A model generated the notes under the pieces. That model saw only the letters and a list, made by a program, of their open reading frames with translations. It ran no database searches and had not been told where the DNA came from. This document shows, one piece after another, positions 27,493-36,287 of a stretch of DNA of 64,000 nt (positions are counted from its first letter, which is position 1; each line of letters starts with the position of its first letter). The position numbers and the translations under genes were made by a program. This DNA comes from Rhodoplanes sp963840055 (GTDB taxonomy: Bacteria; Pseudomonadota; Alphaproteobacteria; Rhizobiales; Xanthobacteraceae). The stretch covers positions 248,001-312,000 of the forward strand of contig CAWIXM010000008.1 in the NCBI GenBank assembly GCA_963840055.1. Reading direction: 5' to 3'.

Positions 27493-28574
27493 GGATCGAA
27501 TCCGGGAAAAGGTCCGAGGGTTGGATCGCAGAGTGCGAGCGCCTTGAACAGTCCGCCCATGCCGGTAGGGCCGGGCCCGGTCAGACGGGCGAGCGCCGCG
27601 TCGATCGCCCCCGATTTGGCGGGCGTGGCCGTTTTCAAGCGCGCCGCCCGCTCGGCGATCCCGAGCCGCTGCAGGAAAAGACCTTGCTCAATCGGCCCGT
27701 ATACTTGCGCGCCGGCCTGTTCGGCATCCGCGCGCAGGGCGGCGAAATCGACATGGGCGGTAAGATCGGCTTCGCCCGGCTCGGCGAGCACGTCGGCAAA
27801 CCGGTGGCCGCGTACGGCCTGCAGCGTGTCGCCCAGACCGCTTTCCGTATGACCGTAATCGATGATGAGCGCGGCTCCGTCCCTGGCGACGCGGGCGGCG
27901 AAAACGCGCGCGTCTTCGGCGCACCGCCATTCGAAGATTGCGCCGGGCGGGGCCTCGGCGTCGAGGCGCTGCGGTATGCGCGCGATCGGCGGCGAAGGCA
28001 CCGGCGCGATGGCAAAAGCGAGCCGGCCCTCATGGTCGAGACCGACCATGCGTTCATGCCAGCCCTGCGCGCCCCGGATCGCCTGGTGGACCGGCAGCGC
28101 GTCGAAGAACTCGTTGGCAACGATGATGGCGGCGCCGGCTGGGACCTCGGCGAGCGCGCGATGCCAAGTGATCGGCGCGCCGCAAGCCGCAAGCAATTCC
28201 CGCTGGCGGCGTTCGAGCGCCGGGCTTGTTTCCACGAGATGCACTGAAAGCGCCGACCTAAAGGCGGGCAGCGCGCGCGCCGCGCGCAAGGCATCGGCCA
28301 TCATCGTGCCGCGCCCAGGGCCGAGCTCGATCAGCCGCACCGCGGGCGGCGAGCCCATCCGCCGCCACACCTCCGCGGCCCATAATCCGATCAGCTCGCC
28401 GAACATCTGGCTGATCTCCGGCGCGGTAACGAAATCGCCTGCGCGCCCGAACGGATCGCGGTTCGTGTAGTAGCCGTGCTCCGGGTGAGAGAGGCAGAGC
28501 GCCATGTAGCGAGAGACGGGGATCGGTCCGCTTGCGGAAATCATTGCGCGCAGCTCCACCTCGAGCGGAGACAT
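27489..28574 (-). CDS. MidA/NDUFAF7 family class I SAM-dependent methyltransferase
   Basis: A 361-residue protein of the family whose mitochondrial member NDUFAF7/MidA dimethylates an arginine of complex I subunit NDUFS2. Features are GPIPVSRYMALCLSHPEHGYYTNRDPFGRAGDFVTAPEIS, the SAM loop IELGPGRGTMMADALR (about residue 88), VANEFFDALPVHQ (about 155) and IDYGHTESGLGDTLQAVRGH (about 245). The frame opens further upstream, but the ATG at 28574 with GAGGCGAGGA just before it gives the family start; it lies 11 bases after the lgt stop. Bacterial substrate unproven. Confidence 0.88.
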   Translation of the reverse strand: MSPLEVELRAMISASGPIPVSRYMALCLSHPEHGYYTNRDPFGRAGDFVTAPEISQMFGELIGLWAAEVWRRMGSPPAVRLIELGPGRGTMMADALRAARALPAFRSALSVHLVETSPALERRQRELLAACGAPITWHRALAEVPAGAAIIVANEFFDALPVHQAIRGAQGWHERMVGLDHEGRLAFAIAPVPSPPIARIPQRLDAEAPPGAIFEWRCAEDARVFAARVARDGAALIIDYGHTESGLGDTLQAVRGHRFADVLAEPGEADLTAHVDFAALRADAEQAGAQVYGPIEQGLFLQRLGIAERAARLKTATPAKSGAIDAALARLTGPGPTGMGGLFKALALCDPTLGPFPGFDP

Positions 28575-28585
28575 CGATCCTCGCC

Positions 28586-29410
28586 TCAGGCCTTCTGCAG
28601 CGGCGGGCGGCGCAGCGCGATAGCAATGAAGACGAGCCCGGCGAGAAACAGCGGAATCGAGAGGAGCATTCCCATCGTCAGGCCGCCCCACAAAAAGCCG
28701 AGCTGCGCGTCCGGTTCGCGGAAGAACTCGCAAAAGGAACGCATCACTGCATAGAGGCAAGCGAATGCGCCGACGATGAGTCCCGGCCGCCGAAGCGCGC
28801 CCGCCCGCACCATGGACGCGAGAATAATGAAAAGAACGAGCCCTTCGAGCACGGCTTCGTAGAGCTGGCTCGGGTGGCGCGGCAGTGGGCCCGCGTGCGG
28901 AAATACGATCGCCCAGGGGACGTCACTCGGGCGGCCCCATAATTCGCCATTGATGAAATTCGCCAGCCGACCGAGAAACAGGCCGATCGGTCCGGCCGCG
29001 CAGGTGATGTCGCCGAGCGAGAGAAACGATACGCCGCAATTCCACGAGAACAGCGCCACCGCCAACACGCAACCGAGAAAGCCGCCGTGAAACGACATTC
29101 CGCCCTTCCACAGTTGGAGGATTTCGAGCGGATGTGCGGCGAAGAAAGGGAAGTTGTAGAACAGCACATAGCCGGCGCGCCCGCCGAGTATAATGCCGAG
29201 CGTCACCCAGAGAACGAAGTCGTCATAGTCCGCAACCGTCATCGGCGGCGCGCCGCCCCACAGCGAAGGAGTGGCGATCAGTCGCCGCGCATAGAACCAT
29301 CCGAGCAAAATGCCGGAGATATAAGCGAGCGCGTACCAGCGGATCGCGAACGGGCCGATGCTGATCAGCACCGGATCGATCGCGGGAAATGGCAGGGCCA
29401 GCAGCGGCAT
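28586..29410 (-). CDS. lgt: Phosphatidylglycerol--prolipoprotein diacylglyceryl transferase
   Basis: Inner-membrane enzyme that transfers diacylglycerol to the lipobox Cys of prolipoproteins. The 274-residue polytopic protein has the Lgt signature LGRLANFINGELWGRP near residue 145, the GGRAGYVLFYN motif (about 78), MSFHGGFLG with catalytic His (about 105) and HPSQLYEAVLEG (about 181). It heads a three-gene unit with the MidA-type methyltransferase and pgeF, the usual alphaproteobacterial order. Confidence 0.96.
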   Translation of the reverse strand: MPLLALPFPAIDPVLISIGPFAIRWYALAYISGILLGWFYARRLIATPSLWGGAPPMTVADYDDFVLWVTLGIILGGRAGYVLFYNFPFFAAHPLEILQLWKGGMSFHGGFLGCVLAVALFSWNCGVSFLSLGDITCAAGPIGLFLGRLANFINGELWGRPSDVPWAIVFPHAGPLPRHPSQLYEAVLEGLVLFIILASMVRAGALRRPGLIVGAFACLYAVMRSFCEFFREPDAQLGFLWGGLTMGMLLSIPLFLAGLVFIAIALRRPPLQKA

Positions 29411-29632
29411 GAAGTCTTTCCTGGGGCGGGCGTTTGATGGAACGCGGTCGGGTCTGCGTCAAGCCGGGGCGAACCGCGGGCCTTGCGTTGGATGGCGCTG
29501 ATCGCCATTGTTCATGCGGAACTCTCAGCGCGTTTTCGCGGCGAAGTAGCAACGATTCGTCGGTGAAAATGCGACACCCATGGAACAGAGCGATGTCCGA
29601 ATTCGTCGGAACGCTCTCCGCCGGAGCGCAGC

Positions 29633-29899
29633 ATGACCCAGACGAGCAACAGGTTCTTCGATGAAATCGCGCGATTGATGAACGACGCCACCGGCGTCGC
29701 GCAAGGGATGCGCCGGGAGGTCGAGACGCTCATGCGCAGCCAAGGCGAGAAGGTGTTGCGCGAGATGGATGTCGTGCGGCGCGAGGAGTTCGAGGCGGTG
29801 CAGGAGATGGCGCGCCTCGCCCGGGAGGAGAACGACGCGCTCAAAGCGCGTGTCGCGGCGATCGAGGCAAAACTTGGGATCAGCAGCGGCGGCGAGTAA
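29633..29899 (+). CDS. ubiK: UbiK/BMFP-domain accessory protein
   Basis: An 88-residue protein of the YqiC/UbiK family, trimeric coiled-coil proteins that assist ubiquinone synthesis. The first part (FFDEIARLMNDATGVAQGMRREVETLMRSQGEKVLREMDVV) is an amphipathic helix. The second is a coiled coil, EEFEAVQEMARLAREENDALKARVAAIEAKLG. This is the conserved BMFP layout. The ATG is preceded by GGAGCGCAGC. It is divergent from lgt, a neighbourhood often seen in alphaproteobacteria. Confidence 0.9.
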   Translation: MTQTSNRFFDEIARLMNDATGVAQGMRREVETLMRSQGEKVLREMDVVRREEFEAVQEMARLAREENDALKARVAAIEAKLGISSGGE

Positions 29900-29982
29900 G
29901 AGAACAGGCCGCCGCCGCTCCCGTGAGCGGTTTCGGCTCCCCGACGGCCCGGCGCGGGCTTGCCGCGCGACCGGGCGGTTCC

Positions 29983-30012
29983 TTGTCAATGCGGGCAATC
30001 CTGTTCTATAAG
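29983..30012 (+). promoter_or_regulatory. Candidate sigma-70 promoter for rplY-pth
   Basis: TTGTCA (29983-29988), an 18-base spacer and TATAAG (30007-30012). It lies 127 bases upstream of the rplY start, in the only gap between ubiK and rplY. Five of six bases match at each box. No start site is known. Confidence 0.45.
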
Positions 30013-30055
30013 CCCGCCACCCGCGGCCGCGTTGCCTGTCGTCATCCCGGCCGCA

Positions 30056-30075
30056 TGCCGCGCACGCGGTTTTTT
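30056..30075 (+). promoter_or_regulatory. Small GC hairpin followed by six T in the rplY leader
   Basis: GCCGCGCACGCGGTTTTTT: CCGC/GCGG stem with GCAC loop, then TTTTTT. Because it lies downstream of the candidate promoter and 65 bases before the rplY start, it could be an attenuator in the leader, or merely a terminator for ubiK. The stem is short, so confidence is low. Confidence 0.35.
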
Positions 30076-30139
30076 CACTCGTCGACGTGAAGGTTGGTCG
30101 CCGCGGGCGGCCGTTTTCCGTTCAGGGAAGGATGTGACG

Positions 30140-30871
30140 ATGGCGAGGGTCAATGAGTTGAAGGCTATGGCCCGGCCGGAGGCCGGCAAGGGAGCCGCCC
30201 GCGCCGTGCGTCGCGAAGGGCGCGTGCCGGGCGTGATCTATGGGGACAATCAGCCGCCGCTTGGCATTTCGGTCGATCAGAACGAGCTGCGCCAGCGGAT
30301 TCTCAGCGGCCGGTTTCTCACCAGCATTTTCGAGATCGAGATCGACGGCGCCAAGCACCGGGTGATCCCGCGCGATTTCCAGCTCGATTCGGTGCGCGAC
30401 CGCCCCCTGCATGTCGATTTCATGCGGCTTGGCAAGGGCGCGAGCGTCCGCGTGCGCGTTCCCATTCGCGTGCGTAACGCCGATCTCGCGCCGGGCGTGA
30501 AGCGGGGCGGCACAGTCAATATCGTCGCCCATGCGGTCGAACTACAATGCCCCGCCGAAGCGATTCCGGAGGCGATCGAAGTCGACCTGACCGGCCTAGA
30601 AATCAACTACTCCAAACATCTGAGCGACATCGAGCTGCCGGCCAGTGTCCGCGTCGTCGGCCGGGCTGACCCGACGCTCGTCACCATCGTGCCGCCCTCG
30701 GGATACGCCGAAGAGTTGAAAGCGGCGCAGGAAGCTGCCGCCGCGGCTGCTGCTGCCGCCGTTCCGGGCGCTGCGGTGCCAGGTGCTGCGGCGCCGGGTG
30801 CAGCCGCTCCGGGCGCGGCCGCCGCTCCGGCGGCGAGCGGTGGCGCAGCTGCCGAGAAGGAAAAGAAGTGA
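30140..30871 (+). CDS. rplY: 50S ribosomal protein L25/general stress protein Ctc
   Basis: 5S-rRNA-binding protein of 243 residues, the long (Ctc/TL5) form. The N-terminal L25 domain contains KGAARAVRREGRVPGVIYG and RDFQLDSVRDRPLHVDFMRL; the C-terminal beta domain is RVRVPIRVRNADLAPGVKRGGTVNIV. The tail after residue 200 is a run of Ala and PGAA repeats (VPGAAVPGAAAPGAA) ending KEKK; repeats of this sort vary in number between strains. The ATG at 30140 follows GGGAAGGATG. It is 38 bases upstream of pth, the standard gene pair. Confidence 0.95.
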   Translation: MARVNELKAMARPEAGKGAARAVRREGRVPGVIYGDNQPPLGISVDQNELRQRILSGRFLTSIFEIEIDGAKHRVIPRDFQLDSVRDRPLHVDFMRLGKGASVRVRVPIRVRNADLAPGVKRGGTVNIVAHAVELQCPAEAIPEAIEVDLTGLEINYSKHLSDIELPASVRVVGRADPTLVTIVPPSGYAEELKAAQEAAAAAAAAAVPGAAVPGAAAPGAAAPGAAAAPAASGGAAAEKEKK

Positions 30872-30909
30872 GGCGATCGGCGCGCTAGGTCTTCCGATCG
30901 GGGGCGGCC

Positions 30910-31518
30910 ATGCGGCTTCTGGTCGGGCTGGGTAATCCGGGCCAGCGCTACGCGGGCAACCGCCACAATATCGGTTTCATGATCGTCGACGCGATCGCCC
31001 GCCGCCACGCGGCGTCTCCGTGGCGGCAGCGCTTTCACGGCCTTGTCGCCGAGGGCCTGATCGGCGGCGAGCGCGTCCTCCTGCTCAAGCCGGAAACCTA
31101 TATGAACGAGTTGGGCCGAGCCGTCGCCGAGGCCGTGCACTTCTACAAGCTCGATCCGGCGGAGGTCGTTGTGTTCCACGACGAGATCGACCTCCCGCCG
31201 GGCAAGGTGCGGGTCAAGATGGGCGGGGGAACCGCAGGCCACAATGGCCTGCGTTCGATTGCGGCCCATATCGGCAACGAATTCCGGCGGGTGCGCGTCG
31301 GCGTCGGCCATCCCGGCCTGCGGGAACTCGTCGAGTACTATGTTCTGCAGAACTTCGCCAAAGCCGAGCAGGACTGGGTCGAGGCGCTGTGCGCCACGAT
31401 CGCCGAAAATGCCGGCCTCCTTGCCAAGGGCCAGGATGCGACCTTCCAAAACAAGGTGCATCTCGCCATGCAGGCGAAAGGCTTTCTAAGTACAGACAGA
31501 GACTTGGAGGATAATTAG
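30910..31518 (+). CDS. pth: Peptidyl-tRNA hydrolase
   Basis: Releases tRNA from peptidyl-tRNA that drops off the ribosome. The 202-residue protein starts MRLLVGLGNPGQRYAGNRHNIGF, with the catalytic His in NRHNIGF, and carries LLKPETYMNELGRAV, VVFHDEIDLPPGKVRVKMGGGTAGHNGLRSI and FRRVRVGVGHPG. All active-site residues (Asn, His, Asp) are in place and length is typical. Same transcription unit as rplY, followed by ychF after 109 bases. Confidence 0.97.
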   Translation: MRLLVGLGNPGQRYAGNRHNIGFMIVDAIARRHAASPWRQRFHGLVAEGLIGGERVLLLKPETYMNELGRAVAEAVHFYKLDPAEVVVFHDEIDLPPGKVRVKMGGGTAGHNGLRSIAAHIGNEFRRVRVGVGHPGLRELVEYYVLQNFAKAEQDWVEALCATIAENAGLLAKGQDATFQNKVHLAMQAKGFLSTDRDLEDN

Positions 31519-31627
31519 ACAGCATCGGCTAAACCGTCCGACAGCCCTGACCGAAAAGACAAGAAACACGAAAATGACGGTCTAAGCCATTTAAAAGCCG
31601 GAACCTTCTCTTCCTGACGAGAGCGCC

Positions 31628-32725
31628 ATGGGCTTTAGATGCGGCATTGTCGGCTTGCCGAATGTCGGCAAGTCGACGTTGTTCAACGCGCTGACGGCGA
31701 CCGCGGCGGCGCAGGCGGCGAACTATCCGTTCTGCACCATCGAGCCGAATGTGGGAGAGGTCGCGGTGCCTGATCCGCGCCTCGATGCCCTCGCCCGCCT
31801 CGCCAAGTCAGCCGCGATCGTTCCGACGCGCCTTGCCTTTGTGGACATTGCTGGCCTCGTGCGCGGCGCGTCCAAAGGGGAGGGGCTGGGCAACCAGTTC
31901 CTCGCCAATATCCGCGAGGTCGACGCCATCGCCCACGTGGTGCGATGCTTCGAGGATGCCGACGTGACCCATGTGGAAGGACGTATCGACCCGATCGCCG
32001 ATATCGAAACCGTCGAGACCGAGCTGATGCTGGCCGATCTCGAGAGCCTGGAGCGGCGAGTCGATCTTTTGGAGAAGAAGGCGAAGGTCGGCGACAAGGA
32101 AGCCAAAGAGACGCTCGACCTTGTCAGCCGCGCGCTTGCCTTGCTGCGCGCGGGAAAACCGGCGCGCTTGGTCGAGCGACGCCCCGAAGAGGAACGAATC
32201 TTTGGCCAGCTTGGCCTGCTCACCGCCAAGCCGGTGCTTTACGTCGCCAATGTCGACGAGGCTTCCGCCGCAACCGGCAATGCGTATTCGCGCGTGGTCG
32301 AGGCGCGCGCGCATGCCGAAGGGGCGGGCGTGGTGGTCATCTCGGCGCAGATCGAAGCCGAGATAGCCGTGCTGGCGCCGCCGGATCGGGCCGAGTATCT
32401 CACCGCGATCGGCCTTGCGGAACCCGGCCTCAACCGCCTGATCCGGGCGGGCTATGCGCTGCTCGACTTGGTCACCTTTTTCACTGCCGGCCCCAAGGAG
32501 GCGCGCGCCTGGACGGTCAGGCGCGGAACCAGGGCGCCGCAGGCGGCCGGGGCGATCCATACCGATTTTGAGCGGGGCTTCATCCGGGCAGAGACGATAG
32601 CCTATGACGACTATGTCGGACTCGGCGGCGAAGCTGCGGCCCGCGAGGCCGGCCGATTGCGGCTTGAGGGGAAGGACTACATGGTCGCTGACGGCGATGT
32701 CATGCATTTCCGCTTCGCCACTTGA
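31628..32725 (+). CDS. ychF: Redox-regulated ATPase YchF (Obg-like)
   Basis: Ribosome-associated P-loop ATPase of 365 residues. G1 is GLPNVGKSTLFNAL (about residue 10), followed by the AANYPFCTIEPNVG switch I region, G3 as DIAGLVRGASKGEGLGNQFL, and LYVANVDE in place of the canonical NKxD, which explains ATP over GTP preference. A TGS domain ends the protein (LLDLVTFFTAGPKEARAWTVRRGT). Normal length. Preceded by GACGAGAGCG; it completes the rplY-pth-ychF series. Confidence 0.97.
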   Translation: MGFRCGIVGLPNVGKSTLFNALTATAAAQAANYPFCTIEPNVGEVAVPDPRLDALARLAKSAAIVPTRLAFVDIAGLVRGASKGEGLGNQFLANIREVDAIAHVVRCFEDADVTHVEGRIDPIADIETVETELMLADLESLERRVDLLEKKAKVGDKEAKETLDLVSRALALLRAGKPARLVERRPEEERIFGQLGLLTAKPVLYVANVDEASAATGNAYSRVVEARAHAEGAGVVVISAQIEAEIAVLAPPDRAEYLTAIGLAEPGLNRLIRAGYALLDLVTFFTAGPKEARAWTVRRGTRAPQAAGAIHTDFERGFIRAETIAYDDYVGLGGEAAAREAGRLRLEGKDYMVADGDVMHFRFAT

Positions 32726-32733
32726 GCCCGCCG

Positions 32734-32864
32734 CTAGAGCATTTTCCGGCGAAGCATGCCCTCGGACTTGATCCGGGGGTGGAAACCGGTTCGCCGCAGA
32801 AAATGCGACCACTAAAGGAGAACGGGAGCGAATTCCAATTCCACCGGGACGGAATTCGCTCTAG
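32734..32864 (-). repeat. Double-hairpin dispersed repeat, copy 2 (reverse, with 25-base insertion)
   Basis: Reverse orientation of the element at 23904-24009. It begins CTAGAGCATTTTCCGGCGAA and ends CGGAATTCGCTCTAG. Relative to the other copies the loop of the GCATTTTC hairpin carries extra sequence (CATGCCCTCGGACTTGATCC). It lies 8 bases after the ychF stop, where its hairpins could stop transcription. Confidence 0.85.
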
Positions 32865-32971
32865 AAGCCGCCGCCGTCAAAAAACAGCAACTGAGTTTGC
32901 TGAAGCGGCGGCAGTCGAGCCTTGTGCAGCTTCGGCCCGCTCCCTAATTACGACTGAGCAGGAGGGCTGCC

Positions 32972-33418
32972 ATGGATCCGCTCAAACTCATCGCGGTCGA
33001 CCGCGAAGACCTCCACGTGGTTGCGACCCATCTCCAGGACGCTGTGGTCAGGGTAGGCGATATCCACTGGCGACCAACTGAGAAGCGGTTTGTGATGGGT
33101 CTTAACCGGTTCGACTGGGAGTGCGCCCTGTGTGGTCAGCCCCACTTCCAACGCCGCCGCACCGCGCTCCGGTTTGAACGCGTCAATGCCTGCAAGTGCC
33201 GGAATATGCAGGCGCAGAACAAGGACATGGTGCTGAACCTGCTGACAATCGAATTTAACGAAGAAGACCCTCCCGGCGGCAGCATCATGCTGTTGTTTTC
33301 TGGCGGGGCGGAGTTGCGGCTGGACGTCGAGTGTCTGGAGGCGGAACTTGCCGACCTCGGCCCGGTGTGGGATACGACCTGTTGTCCGGCGCACGGCGAC
33401 GATTTGACGATCGCGTAA
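32972..33418 (+). CDS. DUF2948 family protein
   Basis: A 148-residue protein with the family start DPLKLIAVDREDLHVVATHLQDAVVRVGD, a WRPTEKRFVMGLNRFDWE strand and GGAELRLDVECLEAELADLGPVWDTTCCPAH at the C-terminus. It is found beside hisD in many alphaproteobacteria, as here (135 bases upstream), but its role is unknown. Several Cys (about residues 50, 71 and 73) add a possible metal site not required by the family. The RBS is AGGAGGG. Confidence 0.88.
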   Translation: MDPLKLIAVDREDLHVVATHLQDAVVRVGDIHWRPTEKRFVMGLNRFDWECALCGQPHFQRRRTALRFERVNACKCRNMQAQNKDMVLNLLTIEFNEEDPPGGSIMLLFSGGAELRLDVECLEAELADLGPVWDTTCCPAHGDDLTIA

Positions 33419-33553
33419 AGCCTTCCATCGTTCTCAGCGCGTCCGACCGGTCCGGTAGCGGGCCGAAGGTCAAGCCCTCATCGTCCTTGCCGTCCGGCTG
33501 CAGCGACCTCGGTATCCCGACGTGGGTCTTGCGTTAGTTCATGCGATTGGGCC

Positions 33554-34849
33554 ATGCCGATCCGACTCAACACGCGCGAGGCTGGCTTCGACCAGCGCTT
33601 TAGCGCCTTTTTGGCGACCAAGCGCGAGACCTCGCAGGACATCGAGGCGACGGTCCGCGCTATCATTGCCGATGTTATCGCGCGCGGCGACCAAGCGCTG
33701 ATCGACCTCACCCTGAAGTTCGACCGCATCGATTTGTCCGACCGCGGCCTGCGCATCATGCCGGCGGAGATCGAAGCCGCGGTCGATGCATGCAATCCCA
33801 CGCAGCTTGCGGCGCTCCACCTCGCACGCGACCGGATCGAGGCCTACCATCGGCGGCAGCTCCCCAACGACGAGCGGTTCACCGACGCGATCGGTGTCGA
33901 ACTCGGCTACCGCTGGCGTCCGGTCGGGGCGGTCGGTCTCTATGTCCCGGGCGGGACCGCGGCCTATCCGTCTTCGGTGCTGATGAATGCGGTGCCGGCG
34001 AAAGTCGCCGGCGTCCCGCGGCTGGCGATGGTCGCGCCGACGCCCGATGGCGCGGTCAACCCGCTGGTCCTGGCAGCGGCGCAGCTTGCCGGCGTTGACG
34101 AGATTTATCGTATCGGCGGGGCCCAGGCGGTGGCGGCGCTCGCCTATGGCACCGAGACGATCGTCCCCGTCGACAAGATCGTCGGCCCCGGCAACGCCTA
34201 TGTAGCGGCGGCCAAGCGCCTCGTGTTCGGCAAGGTCGGCATCGACATGATCGCTGGGCCATCCGAGGTGCTGATCGTCGCCGATCACGAGGCCAATCCT
34301 GACTGGGTCGCGGCCGATCTTCTTGCTCAGGCGGAGCACGACACTGCGGCCCAAGCGATCCTCATAACCGACGACGACGATCTCGCCGATGGCGTGGAGC
34401 GTGCGGTCGCAGCGCAGCTTGCGACGCTGCCGCGTAGCGAAATCGCCGCGGCCTCGTGGCGCGACTATGGCGCGATCATCCGCGTCAGCAGGCTCGATGA
34501 AGCGCCTGCGCTGGTCGATGCGCTTGCGCCCGAGCATCTGGAAATCGTGGCGCGCAACGGCGAACAGCTTGCCGACGCCATACGCCATGCGGGTGCAATC
34601 TTCATCGGACAGCATACGCCGGAAGCGATCGGCGACTATGTCGCTGGGTCGAATCACGTGCTGCCGACGGCGCGGTCGGCCCGCTTTTCATCGGGGCTCG
34701 GCGTCCTCGATTTCATGAAGCGGACGGCGATTCTGAAATGTGGTCCTGATCAGCTTGCGGCCCTCGGACCCGCCGCGATCACGCTGGCCGAGGCCGAGGG
34801 GCTGGCGGCGCATGCCCGCTCGGTCGCCATCCGGTTGAACCGACGATGA
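33554..34849 (+). CDS. hisD: Histidinol dehydrogenase
   Basis: Last two steps of histidine synthesis: oxidises histidinol to histidine with two NAD+, zinc-dependent. The 431-residue protein carries GLYVPGGTAAYPSSVLMNAVPAKVAGV (about residue 120), the QAVAALAYGTETI and VDKIVGPGNAYVAAAKR motifs, MIAGPSEVLIVAD, QAEHDTAAQAIL with the zinc His, and EHLEI plus the GSNHVLPT catalytic region. Start at ATG 33554. The next gene overlaps it by 4 bases (ATGA). Confidence 0.97.
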   Translation: MPIRLNTREAGFDQRFSAFLATKRETSQDIEATVRAIIADVIARGDQALIDLTLKFDRIDLSDRGLRIMPAEIEAAVDACNPTQLAALHLARDRIEAYHRRQLPNDERFTDAIGVELGYRWRPVGAVGLYVPGGTAAYPSSVLMNAVPAKVAGVPRLAMVAPTPDGAVNPLVLAAAQLAGVDEIYRIGGAQAVAALAYGTETIVPVDKIVGPGNAYVAAAKRLVFGKVGIDMIAGPSEVLIVADHEANPDWVAADLLAQAEHDTAAQAILITDDDDLADGVERAVAAQLATLPRSEIAAASWRDYGAIIRVSRLDEAPALVDALAPEHLEIVARNGEQLADAIRHAGAIFIGQHTPEAIGDYVAGSNHVLPTARSARFSSGLGVLDFMKRTAILKCGPDQLAALGPAAITLAEAEGLAAHARSVAIRLNRR

Positions 34850-35340
34850 CCGGCGAAGTCCAACATGCCAAATCGCCGAAGCAACTCGTCGGCGTCACGC
34901 TCGACGAGGAATCGCTTGATCCCGGCAGCCGCGACGTCGAGCATGAACGGGAGGTCGCGATCTACGACCTGCTCGAAGAAAATACGTTTGCCCCGGTCGG
35001 CCATGACGGCGGGCCCTATCGCCTCCATCTCCTGCATTCGGGAAATCGCCTGGTACTCGACGTCAGGCTCGAGGATGAATCGCCGGTCATCGCTCACCAC
35101 CTCTCGCTTACGCCCTTTCGCAAGATCGTGAAGGATTACTTCATGATGTGCGAAAGCTATTACCAGGCAATTCGCACGGCCATGCCCAGACAGATCGAGG
35201 CGATCGACATGGGCCGGCGCGGATTGCACAACGAAGGCACGGAGCTCCTGATGGAGCGAGTGAAGAACAAGATCGACATGGACTTCGACACCGCGCGACG
35301 GCTATTCACCTTAATCACCGTGCTGCACTGGAAGGGCTGA
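34846..35340 (+). CDS. UPF0262 family protein
   Basis: A 164-residue protein found almost only in alphaproteobacteria. Signatures are DPGSRDVEHEREVAIYDLLEENTF, GPYRLHLLHSGNRLVLDVR, FRKIVKDYFMMCESYYQAI and IDMGRRGLHNEGTELLMERV. It overlaps hisD by ATGA and precedes the phosphatase gene by 6 bases, so the three are translated from one message. Function unknown. Confidence 0.93.
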   Translation: MTGEVQHAKSPKQLVGVTLDEESLDPGSRDVEHEREVAIYDLLEENTFAPVGHDGGPYRLHLLHSGNRLVLDVRLEDESPVIAHHLSLTPFRKIVKDYFMMCESYYQAIRTAMPRQIEAIDMGRRGLHNEGTELLMERVKNKIDMDFDTARRLFTLITVLHWKG

Positions 35341-35346
35341 GCGGAT

Positions 35347-35814
35347 ATGGACGCGCCGACCCGCGCTGGGCTTCCCCACGCGGTGCTGTTCGCCTGCGCT
35401 CAAAACTCGGTGCGCTCGCCGATGGCTGCGGCGATGTTTCGGCGGCTGTTCGGCCAGATGAGCTATGCCCGCTCGGCTGGCGCGCGCAAAGGCCAGACCG
35501 ATCCTTTTGCCGTCGCCGTCATGGACGAGATCGGCATCGATCTCACCAAGCATCGGCCGCGGACTTTCGAGGAGCTGGAAGACCTGGATGGGCTTAATTT
35601 CGATCTTATCGTCACGCTTTCGCCCGAGGCTCACCATCGTGCGCTCGAACTGACGCGTACGCTCGCTGTCGATGTCGAGTATTGGCCGACGGTTGATCCG
35701 ACCGGGACCGAAGGCAGCCGCGAACAGCGCCTGGACAGCTATCGCGAGCTACGCGATCACCTGATGACGCGGATCAAACAGCGTTTCGACTGGCGGCCCG
35801 GCGTCAACGAATAA
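35347..35814 (+). CDS. Low molecular weight phosphatase family protein
   Basis: A 155-residue protein of the low-molecular-weight protein tyrosine phosphatase / arsenate reductase fold. The P-loop is CAQNSVRSPMA (C-x5-R-S, about residues 17-24), and the general-acid Asp is probably in PTVDPT near residue 122. Other conserved parts are GIDLTKHRPR and DLIVTLSPEAHHRALEL. Arsenate reductases need further Cys residues, which are absent, so a phosphatase is more likely. It is the third gene of the hisD unit. Confidence 0.86.
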   Translation: MDAPTRAGLPHAVLFACAQNSVRSPMAAAMFRRLFGQMSYARSAGARKGQTDPFAVAVMDEIGIDLTKHRPRTFEELEDLDGLNFDLIVTLSPEAHHRALELTRTLAVDVEYWPTVDPTGTEGSREQRLDSYRELRDHLMTRIKQRFDWRPGVNE

Positions 35815-35974
35815 CATGCCTGAGTCGAACGGCCGATGATCGATGCAAGGGTTCGCCGTTGTCGTCGCGCATAGTTTCCGGTAGGGTCCGCGCCCAACCT
35901 TCAAGGGGCTGCCGGCTGCGGCCGCAAGGCGCGTCGGCAACCGCTCCCAGTCCGCCTCGAGCGATGGAAAGCGT

Positions 35975-36193
35975 ATGGCGAAAGAAGAATTGCTGGAGTT
36001 TCCCGGCGTCGTGATAGAATTGCTCCCGAACGCCACTTTCCGAGTCAAGCTCGAGAACGACCACGAAATCATCGCCCACACGGCAGGACGGATGCGCAAG
36101 AACCGTATCCGCGTGCTCGCTGGCGACAAGGTGCTCGTCGAAATGACCCCCTACGATCTCACCAAAGGTCGTATCACCTATCGCTTCAAATAA
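35975..36193 (+). CDS. infA: Translation initiation factor IF-1
   Basis: A 72-residue OB-fold protein binding the A site of the 30S subunit during initiation. The sequence is typical: MAKEELLEFPGVVIELLPNA at the N-terminus, then the GRMRKNRIRVLAGDKV loop and the PYDLTKGRITYRFK end. It starts 160 bases after the phosphatase gene, in the widely conserved order phosphatase-infA-maf-yacG. The gap probably holds its own promoter. Confidence 0.98.
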   Translation: MAKEELLEFPGVVIELLPNATFRVKLENDHEIIAHTAGRMRKNRIRVLAGDKVLVEMTPYDLTKGRITYRFK

Positions 36194-36287
36194 ACAGATC
36201 GGCCGCTCGCAAGACGGCCGGCGACCAGGCCTCGGTACGCTGCAAGGGTCTATTAAACCTGGACGTCAATCGCTCGAACGATATCCC

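Noticed and set aside
35347..35814. Arsenate reductase as the function of the low-molecular-weight phosphatase
   Set aside because: The P-loop fits, but the additional redox Cys of ArsC are missing and no arsenic genes are adjacent.
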